From positions 62,001 to 126,000 of the forward strand of contig CAVTND010000003.1 of the NCBI GenBank assembly GCA_963735955.1: DNA of 64,000 bases, written 5' to 3'. The notes under the pieces were generated by a model. The model made no database searches. It saw only the letters and a list, made by a program, of their open reading frames with translations, and was not told the origin of the DNA. The first letter of the stretch is position 1. Every line of letters begins with the position of its first letter. Below are positions 45,807-53,819 of this stretch, in pieces. A program made the translations under genes and the position numbers. Origin of the DNA: CAVTND01 sp963735955 (GTDB taxonomy: Bacteria > Pseudomonadota > Gammaproteobacteria > Burkholderiales > Burkholderiaceae_F).

Positions 45807-46196
45807 TCAGGCTTTCAGGGCGACCAGGACCTCGTCGAGCAACCTATTCGCGTCGCCGACCAGCATCGGCTGAGTATCCTCGTAGAACAGCGGATTGTCG
45901 ATGCAGGTCTCGTCGAAGTGCTCGAAGATTAGGAGTAGCTGCGTAAGCTCGTCGAGCTTGGTGGCCGAGCCCCATGACTACGCGCTCGCCAACTCGTATT
46001 CGGCTTTCGCCGTTCTGCTCTTCGACACGGTGGTGGATCGCTTGCGCGCGTTGCGCAAGCAATTCTGCGGACGCGCTGTTTGAAGCGAAAGCGAAGGCCG
46101 TGAGTCAAGTGTCCGGCCCTTGATGACGCAATAAGCAATTGGAGAAATCGAGCGGAGGCTAACGGCGTCTTTCCAGTGGCCGAATCCATTTCTCAT
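45807..46196 (-). pseudogene. Possible small gene with an in-frame TAG
   Basis: A 130-codon minus-strand frame is open except for one TAG at 45978-45980. Downstream it reads TKLDELTQLLLIFEHFDETC, then NPLFYEDTQPMLVGDANRLL and DEVLVALKA before a TGA at 45807. That part has the composition of real protein, but it has no start codon after the TAG. Upstream, RTAKAEYELASA is coding-like too. No family is recognised. It may be a recently broken gene or an uncorrected base error. Confidence 0.35.
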
Positions 46197-46266
46197 GGGC
46201 TCGCCAAAGTAACGGACCTTCTAGGCCGTTTGCTTTGAATTCGCATCCCGGCAGTCACGCTCGATT

Positions 46267-47271
46267 TCAGCTCCAGAATGCACCGATGCGCTCGATCACC
46301 CAGAACATGGCAACGGTGCCGATCGCATACGCCGGCACGCTGCGCGTCCAGGCGGGAAGATTCATCGGCAGGCGCGTCAGAGCCGCTCGTGCGCTCAGCA
46401 TGAACGCGACAAACAGCAACTGTCCGATCTCCACGCCGACATTGAACATCAGCAGCGCCAGCGGAATCGCGGTCTGCGGCAGTCCGACTTCGGCGAGCGC
46501 GCCGGCGAAGCCAAAGCCGTGCAGCAGCCCGAAGGTGAAGGCGACCACCCACGGCGCGCGTGCCGTCAGTCCCGGCTTGCCGCGCAATCCGTGCACGACC
46601 TCGGAGGCGACGAAAACGATGCTCAGCGCGATCATCGCTTCGACTGGAGGCCCGGGCACATGAACCCAACCCAGCGTGGCTGCGACCAGCGTGATGCTGT
46701 GTGCGACCGTGAACGCAGTGATGGTGAAGAAGATCCGCTTGCCGCCGTGCACGATCAGCAGCAGCGCGAGCACGAACAGCAGGTGATCGATGCCACCGAG
46801 GATGTGCTCGACGCCGAGCACCAGGTAGGACCACGCAACCTCGCCCGCGCCGGTCGGCCCCTTGACTTTGAATTCGGGGCTTTCGGGCAGCAGGCGCTCC
46901 ACCTGCGAGCTGCCGTCGGCGCGCTCGATGCGCACGATGACATCGGTCACACCGCCGCTGATGCCATCAATGCGCAGCGGTTGCCCGGCCAGCCCCCCTT
47001 CGCGCCGGATGCGCCAGCGTTCGATGAAAGCGCCGTCGCTCAGCAGAGCCTGTGGCGGCGAGATCTGCTGCGTGCCCTCGGGGAAGCCCACCTGCACCGC
47101 CAGGCGCCGGTCGCCGAGCGCAGGCACCTTCCACAACACGTCGTAACTACCGTCGGCGGACTCGCGCAGTTCCAGGTAGGCGGGCCGAAAGACATCGGCG
47201 TGCGCCGTCCACGGCAGCAGCAGCCCCAGCAGCAGAAGGACCTGCGCGAGCACAGATCGAAGCGCCTTCAT
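46267..47271 (-). CDS. HupE/UreJ-family membrane protein
   Basis: The ATG at 47271 gives 334 residues. A signal peptide (VLLLLGLLLPWTAHA) is followed by an exported N-terminal domain of about 130 residues and a C-terminal HupE/UreJ-like membrane domain with GVEHILGGIDHLLFVLALLL, TAFTVAHSITLVAATLG and FGLLHGFGFAGAL. His and Asp/Glu residues in these helices are metal-binding in nickel permeases of this group. It lies 7 nt downstream of the PpiC-like gene and is third in a unit with DUF3604. Confidence 0.88.
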   Translation of the reverse strand: MKALRSVLAQVLLLLGLLLPWTAHADVFRPAYLELRESADGSYDVLWKVPALGDRRLAVQVGFPEGTQQISPPQALLSDGAFIERWRIRREGGLAGQPLRIDGISGGVTDVIVRIERADGSSQVERLLPESPEFKVKGPTGAGEVAWSYLVLGVEHILGGIDHLLFVLALLLIVHGGKRIFFTITAFTVAHSITLVAATLGWVHVPGPPVEAMIALSIVFVASEVVHGLRGKPGLTARAPWVVAFTFGLLHGFGFAGALAEVGLPQTAIPLALLMFNVGVEIGQLLFVAFMLSARAALTRLPMNLPAWTRSVPAYAIGTVAMFWVIERIGAFWS

Positions 47272-47278
47272 CGCCGGC

Positions 47279-48130
47279 TCAACTCGCAGGTTTCGGTGCA
47301 TTCACAGCGGCGGCGGCTTCGCCCTCGATCCGCACGTTGTAGTTCGCGCGCAGTTTGCGATAGAACTCCGCGTTGACTTCCTCGGTGCGCGCACGCAGCC
47401 AGTCGCGCTCGACCGCGGCGCGCGCCTCGGCGAGCGTCGCCGGGCGACCGCTGTCACGCGCCTTGATCTCGACCAGATGCCAGCCGAAGCCCGAGCGCAG
47501 CGGCGCGCTCCAGCCGCCGACTGGCAGATCCTTCAGTGATTCCGCAAACTCGCTGCCGAACACCCGCGCGACTTCGAAGCCCGGCGCCGCGTCGAGCTCG
47601 CCCGGCAGCAGGGTCGAATCTCCACTGACTTTCGCGCCACGCTGAAGGGCCTCGCGCGCGGCGACAAGATCCGCGTCGAGGCGGTTCCCGCGCCGCGCCG
47701 GATCGAAATAGACCTGGCGAATCGTGTAGATCGGCTCGATCGCGTACGAACCGCGATGCGACTCGAGCCACGCCTGCAACTCGGCATCAGTGGGAGCGGA
47801 CGGCGCCATGCCCTCGGCGACGAACTCGACTTTCTGCGCGATGCGCCGCCGCACGACCGGGTCGTTACGGTCGAGGCCGAGCGCGAGCCCTTCGCGATAA
47901 AAGATCTCCTCGCGCACCCACTGTTCGATCAACCGGTCTCGCTCCTCGCCCGTAGGGGGCCGCCGCCAGCTACGCTCAAACTGCGCCGCCAGGTTCGCGA
48001 GTTGACCCTGCGATACGACGATCTCGCTCGCCGTCTTCGGTGTGCCGCGGTTGATCCAGCCGTAGAGCGCGAACAACAACGCACCGAGCACAAGGAAATG
48101 CAGCAGCGGTTCATTCAGGATGCGTCGCAT
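47279..48130 (-). CDS. PpiC-type peptidyl-prolyl isomerase, membrane-anchored
   Basis: The ATG at 48130 gives 283 residues. One N-terminal membrane helix (LLHFLVLGALLFALYGWI) precedes a SurA-like helical region (EERDRLIEQWVREEIFYREG) and a parvulin-type domain (GFEVARVFGSEFAESLKDLP, then RSGFGWHLVEIK). The Gly-Trp-His of the last motif is typical of the parvulin active site. It acts in the periplasm on a folding substrate, probably a neighbour in the same operon. It lies between the DUF3604 gene and the HupE/UreJ gene. Confidence 0.88.
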   Translation of the reverse strand: MRRILNEPLLHFLVLGALLFALYGWINRGTPKTASEIVVSQGQLANLAAQFERSWRRPPTGEERDRLIEQWVREEIFYREGLALGLDRNDPVVRRRIAQKVEFVAEGMAPSAPTDAELQAWLESHRGSYAIEPIYTIRQVYFDPARRGNRLDADLVAAREALQRGAKVSGDSTLLPGELDAAPGFEVARVFGSEFAESLKDLPVGGWSAPLRSGFGWHLVEIKARDSGRPATLAEARAAVERDWLRARTEEVNAEFYRKLRANYNVRIEGEAAAAVNAPKPAS

Positions 48131-48174
48131 GAGAACTCGAGAATGTGGAACGCGAAACCGGCGGTCGCTACTAC

Positions 48175-50002
48175 TCACCCCTGCGGCGCATACCAGATCG
48201 GTGAGCTCCAGGCGCGCTCCTGGATGCTGGCGGGCAATCCGCCGGGGATCGGAATGCCGAGTTTGGCGGCGTCGCGCGTGCTCCAGCGCGGCGTCGGGAA
48301 TCTCGAGCACGCGCGCGTAGTAGAACGCGCGCAGCGATGGATTGAAGTCCGGATCGGTCCACACCGCCTTGAGTTCGGCGGCGCCGATGCTGTTCTCGTA
48401 GGTGCCCTTGGCAACGTCGACCGTGTTGCCGACTGCGGCGATCTTGCCCGCCGCATCGGCCTTGCGATCGCCGCTCCATGCGACGTCGTAGATCTTCTGC
48501 TGCTGTTCGCCCTTGGCGTCGACCCAGCCCTTGACGATCTGCACGCGGTCGAGATTGCCGCTCTTCGGATCCTTGAGCGCCATGACCATGAACGAGGGTG
48601 CCTTGCCTTTGCCTGCAGCGCGCAGGTCACCGCCCATCGGTACGCCGCGCGCGTAGCCTGCCTTGGCATAGTCCGAACTCGCGAGGTCCTTCGCGGTGAA
48701 ATCCCAGCCGCCGAAAAAGCGCACCTTGATGTGCACGCCCGAGGTGCCGAAGGTTTCCTTGCGGACCATGGCGTCGTAGATCGCTTCGCGCGTGTTCTCC
48801 TCGGCCCAGACCCCGGCCAGTCCGGCGGAACTGAATTCGCGTACCTGCTGAATCTGCCCCGGCGGCTGGCCGGGAATGCCGTTGAGGCGATGCCTCGGGT
48901 CGGCTTCGAAGCCGAACTTGCCGCTGTAGTTGTCTTCCTCGTTGCTGGCCGCGGCGTTGTGCGTGTCCGAATCGCCGATGAAACCGTACTTGAATGGGTT
49001 GCCCTTGCCCTTCGCCTCCAGCGCGATGCCGTCGAGCAGTGCGGGCCGTGCATAGCTTCCCGCGTGCTGGGTCGGACGCTTGGAGTCTGCAGACAGGGTG
49101 TAGTCCCACAGCTCAAAGCCGGCGAACTCGTCGTTGGGCGAGAGCGCCGGCCAGGTTTCCGAGGTGCCCTTGATCTGCGAGATCTCGTACAGCGGCTCGT
49201 TTCTCGCGCGCACTTTGCTGTACGCCGCATCGATCGGCTTGCCGTACGAATCGTTGAGCGCAAACATCAGGCCGTCGCTGGCATTGCCGTTGTGCGGTAT
49301 CGCAAGCAGGATCGAGCCCTGGCTGCGCTGCGCGTCCATCCACTTCCACAGATCTTCGGGCTTGTCGGAATCGAACGACGACATGATGAGCTCGGGCACC
49401 TTTTTCGAATCGCGGAACACGATCACTCGGTGCAGGTTGCGCTGGTTCGGATTCGAGGTCCATTCATAGGCGGCGAAAGTCGTGAACTGACCGGGCTTGT
49501 AGTACGCATCGGCGGTCTTGACGATCTCCTGCCATACCGAACGGCTGATCTTCGGATCGGAGAGCTGCGGATCGACCTTGCCGGCACTCAGGTCGCGCAG
49601 GACCTCTGCGAAGGCCTGCATGGCGACGTTCTGGTCCGGCGAATTGACGCGCTGGGCAAGTGCCGTCTTGCTCAGGGGGCTGTCCGGATTGCGCATCTGA
49701 TTGAACACGCCCATGAACTCCGAGTGATCGGACACCGCGTAGAAGTCCAGCGGCGTCCTGATCTTCAGTTCCGGCCCCTTGGCACTGCCCGGGATCGGCT
49801 TGCCCTGCGCCCACTCGTAGGCGGAAGCCGGAGTCGAGACCGTGCCATTGGTCAAGGCGTCAAACGAGTAGCCGGTATGGACGTGCACTGCGCCGAAGTA
49901 GGCGTTCTTCTGTGGGTTCGGAGGCACGGGATCGGCGGCCATCGAAGTGGCTGCCAGCAGCGACAGCAGAGCCAACGGCCATGGAGTTCGTTTGGTTTTC
50001 AT
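48175..50002 (-). CDS. DUF3604 exported protein, one frame break
   Basis: The ATG at 50002 follows AGGAGG and opens into a signal peptide. The protein reads YFGAVHVHTGYSFDALTNG, then PLDFYAVSDHSEFMGVFNQM, and further IPHNGNASDGLMF, the His/Asp pattern of DUF3604, which is related to PHP-type metal hydrolases. Near 48295 the frame shifts by one extra base: VLEIP continues in the next frame as TPRWSTRDAAKLGI and ends SIQERAWSSPIWYAPQG at 48175. Corrected length is about 608 residues, usual for the family. Function is unknown. It is the first gene of a unit with PpiC and HupE/UreJ. Confidence 0.9.
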
Positions 50003-50033
50003 GTTCGTTCCTCCTGTGCTGGCACCGCGAGCG

Positions 50034-50207
50034 ACGCACGCGGGCATAGTAGAGTGCTCGCAGCTTCGGATCAAAATCCTTGTCGGTCCAGCTGCCGATC
50101 CGCTCGACACTGCCGACGCTGTTGTCTAATTTCGCGGTCTTCAGCTCGACCGGGGCGCCGACCGGCGGCAGCGTACCCTTGGCGTCGGGCTTGAACCAAC
50201 GGCTACC
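50034..50207 (-). pseudogene. Fragment of a second DUF3604 gene
   Basis: Within the region upstream of the intact DUF3604 gene, the minus strand encodes about 57 residues: WFKPDAKGTLPPVGAPVELK, then GSVERIGSWTDKDFDPKLRA and LYYARV. This matches the C-terminal part of DUF3604 (WTDPDFDPSLRAFYYARV in the intact copy), but differs in sequence from the neighbour, so it comes from a separate paralogue. A TAG closes the frame upstream. Confidence 0.75.
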
Positions 50208-50298
50208 CTAATGTCGCTTGATGCGCATTCCCACCAATCTGCGGCACCTCACCTTTCAACGTAAGCAGATCAACGCGAGTAAGCGAAGGAGACAGACC

Positions 50299-50988
50299 AT
50301 GGCACTGCCCGAAACCATCACTCATCAAGACAAACTGCTGACCGTCAACACCAATATCGGCAAGTTCCTCGAAGGACTGCTTCACCCCGGCATCAAGGTC
50401 TACCCACTGTTTCTGGATCCCCACAACGGCACCTGGGTCCTGCGCGTGAAGTTCGCACCGGGCGTCACTCTGCCGCTGCACTTTCATACCGGCACGGTGC
50501 ACCTGTACACGATGAGCGGCGCCTGGTACTACACCGAGTACCCCGACCAGGTGCAAAAGGCGGGACACTACCTGTACGAACCGGGCGGTTCGGTCCACCA
50601 GTTCAACACGCCCGCCAGCAATACCGAGGACACCGACACCTTCATGATTGTTACAGGTTCGAACGTCAACTTCGGGCCGGATGGCGGCTACCTCGGCCTC
50701 ATGGACGCCGGGATGATCAAGGCCTGGGTCGATCAGGGCATCAAGGATCAGGGCCGCGACAAGATGAGCTACATCACCTGCCAACGTACCGACGTACACG
50801 CGTTGAACCAGGATGCGCGCATTGCGGAACGCTCGGAACGACGCTGCTGCATTTCGACCTCCAGGACGCTCGCCGCATGCAGCCCGCCGCGCGCCAGTTC
50901 TTCGGACGGAGCCGACACTAGCGGTGTCGCGAGATCGGGCATCGGCGAGGGGATCTCACGCGAGCTTGATCCCCGTCATCTTCTGTGA
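50299..50988 (+). CDS. Cupin dioxygenase-like protein (dihydroxyacetophenone dioxygenase type)
   Basis: The ATG at 50299 follows AAGGAGA and gives 229 residues. The cupin core reads PLHFHTGTVHLYTMSGAWYY and AGHYLYEPGGSVHQFNTP, with the His/His/Glu/His set of metal-binding cupins. This is close to the 2,4'-dihydroxyacetophenone dioxygenase/acetylacetone-cleaving group. The last 55 residues (from QDARIAERSERRC) are Arg/Ser-rich and unlike the family, so the native end may be near 50830 with a frame break. Substrate unknown. Confidence 0.85.
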   Translation: MALPETITHQDKLLTVNTNIGKFLEGLLHPGIKVYPLFLDPHNGTWVLRVKFAPGVTLPLHFHTGTVHLYTMSGAWYYTEYPDQVQKAGHYLYEPGGSVHQFNTPASNTEDTDTFMIVTGSNVNFGPDGGYLGLMDAGMIKAWVDQGIKDQGRDKMSYITCQRTDVHALNQDARIAERSERRCCISTSRTLAACSPPRASSSDGADTSGVARSGIGEGISRELDPRHLL

Positions 50989-51241
50989 CGAGAGGGGTCA
51001 GTATCGTTTCGTAAAGTGCCAAGCGTCTTGACAGCGTGATATGCACAGAGCGGATGGTGCAGAAGCCGGGAGCGGCGACTTCCTGTAGGGTCGCACCTGT
51101 GAATCTCGGTCGGCAGTCGGTGGAACTGGCGTCTCGAAGAGGAACTCGTCAAGTCAACGTAACAAGCTTCGCCGAAGTGAAAATCAAAAATTTGCGGCTG
51201 TTTGAGGTCGCGCAATGAGATGAATTGAGGGAGGAACGATC
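50989..51241. other. Intergenic region upstream of the second PPK2 gene
   Basis: This 253-nt gap is relatively A/T-rich near 51160-51230 compared with flanking genes and probably carries the PPK2 promoter. GGGAGGAACGATC immediately precedes the GTG start at 51242. No gene is seen. Confidence 0.5.
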
Positions 51242-52084
51242 GTGAAAGCAAAGAAGAACGGCGGGACTGGGAAATCCAAGGCTGCGAACGCGAGCGACGC
51301 GAATCCGCGTGAAAAGCTTTCGGGCAAGGACTACGACAAGGAACTCACGCGCCTGCATGCCGAGCTCGTGAAGCTCCAGGAATGGGTTGTCCACAAGGGT
51401 CTGAAGGTCTGCATTGTTTTCGAAGGCCGCGACGGTGCGGGCAAGGGCGGAACGATCAAGGCGATCACCGAGCGAGTCAGCCCGCGCGTGTTCCGTGTCG
51501 TGGCGCTGCCGGCACCGAGTGACCGCGAGAAGAGCCAGATGTACTTCCAGCGCTACGTGCGGCATCTGCCGGCCGCCGGCGAGGTCGTGATCTTCGACCG
51601 CAGCTGGTACAACCGCGCGGGAGTGGAGCGCGTCATGGGCTTCACCGACGAAGTCGTCGTGAAAAAATTTCTGGATGGTGTGCCGCTGATCGAGAAGGCG
51701 ATGGTCGAATCCGGAATCATCCTGCTCAAGTACTGGCTGGAAGTGAGCCCCGAAGAGCAGACCCGCCGGCTAGAAGCGCGCATCGACGACGGACGCAAGA
51801 TCTGGAAGCTCTCGCCGATGGATCTGAAGTCCTACAGCCGCTGGTACGACTACTCGCGCGCCCGCGACGAGATGTTCGCCGCCACCGACTCGGGATTCGC
51901 GCCCTGGTACGTGACGCACTCGGACGACAAGAAGAAGGCGCGCCTGAACATCATCAGCCATCTCCTGAGCAAGGTCCCGTACAAGGCCGCGCCGCGGGAG
52001 AAGGTCAAGCTTCCGAAACGCCAGAAGCCGGGCAATTACGTCGATCCCAAGTATCCGGTCAAGCTGATCGAAGAGCGGTTCTGA
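51242..52084 (+). CDS. ppk2: Polyphosphate kinase 2, paralogue B
   Basis: The GTG at 51242 is preceded by GGGAGGAACGATC. The 280-residue protein has Walker A EGRDGAGKGGTI (residues 61-72), FDRSWYNRAGVERVMGFTD and SPEEQTRRLEARIDDG. It is closely similar to paralogue A at 34840 over the whole PPK2 domain but has a shorter basic N-terminus. A GNAT gene follows after 42 nt. Two PPK2 enzymes in one region suggest a role in nucleotide recycling from polyphosphate, possibly under energy stress. Confidence 0.95.
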   Translation: MKAKKNGGTGKSKAANASDANPREKLSGKDYDKELTRLHAELVKLQEWVVHKGLKVCIVFEGRDGAGKGGTIKAITERVSPRVFRVVALPAPSDREKSQMYFQRYVRHLPAAGEVVIFDRSWYNRAGVERVMGFTDEVVVKKFLDGVPLIEKAMVESGIILLKYWLEVSPEEQTRRLEARIDDGRKIWKLSPMDLKSYSRWYDYSRARDEMFAATDSGFAPWYVTHSDDKKKARLNIISHLLSKVPYKAAPREKVKLPKRQKPGNYVDPKYPVKLIEERF

Positions 52085-52126
52085 TTCGCAACAATTCGGT
52101 TTGAGCTGATTCGCAGGCTGCTGAGG

Positions 52127-52657
52127 ATGGACCCCCTGCAAACGGGCATCGATGTCGCATTGCGCGATGGACGCACCGTTCACGTTCGCACGATGCAGAC
52201 CACGGATGAGGGCGAAATTCTGCAGGCCTTCGGACGGATGAGTGCGGAAGCCCGTTACATGCGCTTCATGCGCGTCGTCAAGGAGCCAAACCTGGAACGG
52301 TTGCACAAGGCGCTTGCCGCCTTTCCCGAGAGCGGAACCGGGATCGTTGCGACGGTCCCGGCCGCCGATGGCATCGACATCGTCGGCAGCGCCATTTTCG
52401 TGATCGGGCAGGACCGGTCGAGCTGCGAATTCGCGATCAACGTGGATTCGAACTATGGCGGGACCGGGTTGGGGCGCACCTTGATGACAACGCTCATCGA
52501 CGAGGCGACGCGACGCGGACTGATTGAGATGGAAGGCTTTGTGCTGACAGAAAACAAGGCGATGTTGCGCCTTGCCTCCCGGCTCGGTTTCAAGACCTCC
52601 CGTGACCCGGACGATGCTTCCGTGCAGCATTGCCGTCTGAGCCTGAGACCGGGTTGA
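52127..52657 (+). CDS. GNAT-family acetyltransferase, paralogue B
   Basis: The 176-residue protein is the paralogue of the gene at 30807: same length, DGRTVHVRTMQTTDEGEIL at the start, and CEFAINVDSNYGGTGLGRTL as the acetyl-CoA loop. It follows PPK2 by 42 nt, so the pair is probably one transcript. This context could link acetyl-CoA-dependent modification with phosphate or energy status, but the target is unknown. Confidence 0.9.
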   Translation: MDPLQTGIDVALRDGRTVHVRTMQTTDEGEILQAFGRMSAEARYMRFMRVVKEPNLERLHKALAAFPESGTGIVATVPAADGIDIVGSAIFVIGQDRSSCEFAINVDSNYGGTGLGRTLMTTLIDEATRRGLIEMEGFVLTENKAMLRLASRLGFKTSRDPDDASVQHCRLSLRPG

Positions 52658-53002
52658 GCCGAATGATTAGTATCGCCAACTGGGATTCGTTGGCACAAGC
52701 GCATACTGGAAACGAGCGCTCAACCCGCGCCAGTTCCAGGTTAGCACTACGGCCGGAACCATCGCCTCGGAGTGCCGCCGCGCGCGACATTGATGGCTGT
52801 CAAGGTGGCCGTCGCACGGCCCGACTAAAGTAGCGCTTGGGTTGGCCCTGCGCTCCCTTCGGTCAGGGCGTCATGGGCAGTTCGGAGACGCCGCGTCTTG
52901 CTCGCCGGTGCTGACCCACTCGGCGAATGTTTCACATCCGCCGAGTGCCGGTTCAAACTGCGGACTTTCGCGCGCAATGCCGCGCAGCTTGGAGAGGGCT
53001 CG
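52658..53002. promoter_or_regulatory. Upstream region of the frd operon with inverted repeats
   Basis: The 345-nt gap holds a GCCAAC/GTTGGC inverted repeat (52675-52680 and 52689-52694, 8-nt spacer) and a perfect 9-bp stem (52917-52925 with 52939-52947). The first could be an operator or the end of the GNAT transcript. No FNR box TTGAT-N4-ATCAA was found. GGAGAGG at 52991-52997 precedes the FrdC start. Confidence 0.45.
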
Positions 53003-53819
53003 ATGAACTCGCACGCGGACGTCATCGCCGGGGCCGGACTCAAGGACCGGCCGAGAAAGAGCCGCTGGCCGGCACGGCTCGACTTTGCGCAGAGCATGAG
53101 CGGACTCGCTTCTGGGCCTGTTCATGTGGGGCCACATGTTCTTCGTGTCGTCGATCCTCATCAGCACCGACGCGATGTGGGCGATCACGAAGATGTTCGA
53201 AGGGTATTTCTTCTTCGGCAAGGCTTACCCCGGCATCGTGTCGGTGGTCGTTGCCGGCGTGTTCATGCTGTTCATCGCCCACGCGGGGCTCGCGCTGCGC
53301 AAATTCCCGGTCAGTTACGGGCAGTACCGCATCTACCGCGACCACATGGGGATGATGCGTCACGAAGATACGACACTCTGGTGGTGGCAAGTCGTGACCG
53401 GATTTGCAATGTTTTTCCTGGCGTCGGTGCACCTGTATCAGATGCTGATGCACCCCGGAATGATCGGTCCATACGAGTCGGCCGACCGGGTGTGGAGCGG
53501 GCGCTGGTGGCCGCTGTACCTGATCCTGCTGTTCGCGGTGGAATTGCACGGTGGCATCGGGCTGTATCGGCTCGCGGTCAAATGGGGCTGGTTCGCCGGC
53601 AAGGACCCGAACGCAGCGCGCCGCAATCTGAAGCGGCTAAAGTGGGCCTTGACGGTGTTCTTCCTCGTGCTCGGACTGGCGACGCTGGCGGCCTACATCA
53701 AGATCGGCATTGCGCACGCGGACCGTGTCGGTGAGCGCTATGTCCCGACCTGGCAGCGCGGAGCGGCCCCGGCCACGCCTGCAGTCCCATCGCCGACGAC
53801 GCCCGGGAGCAGCAAATGA
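53003..53819 (+). CDS. frdC: Fumarate reductase cytochrome b subunit (Wolinella-type), one frame break
   Basis: The ATG at 53003 follows GGAGAGG. The frame is broken at 53110-53111 by one extra base: SMSGLA continues in the next frame as LGLFMWGHMFF. Joined, the 271-residue protein has five membrane helices and four His residues at positions 44, 93, 143 and 182, the exact numbering of the haem ligands of Wolinella succinogenes FrdC, with Glu66 and Glu180 also matching. It takes electrons from menaquinol and passes them to FrdB and FrdA. Its stop overlaps the FrdA ATG (ATGA), so the operon is coupled. Confidence 0.92.

Noticed and set aside
47756..50194. 812-codon plus-strand frame opposite DUF3604
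   Set aside because: It is antisense to a recognised gene with clear motifs and a good ribosome-binding site, and its own translation has no domain.
52675..52694. GCCAAC/GTTGGC inverted repeat as an FNR or terminator site
   Set aside because: It does not match the FNR consensus and has no T-run; left as an unassigned inverted repeat.
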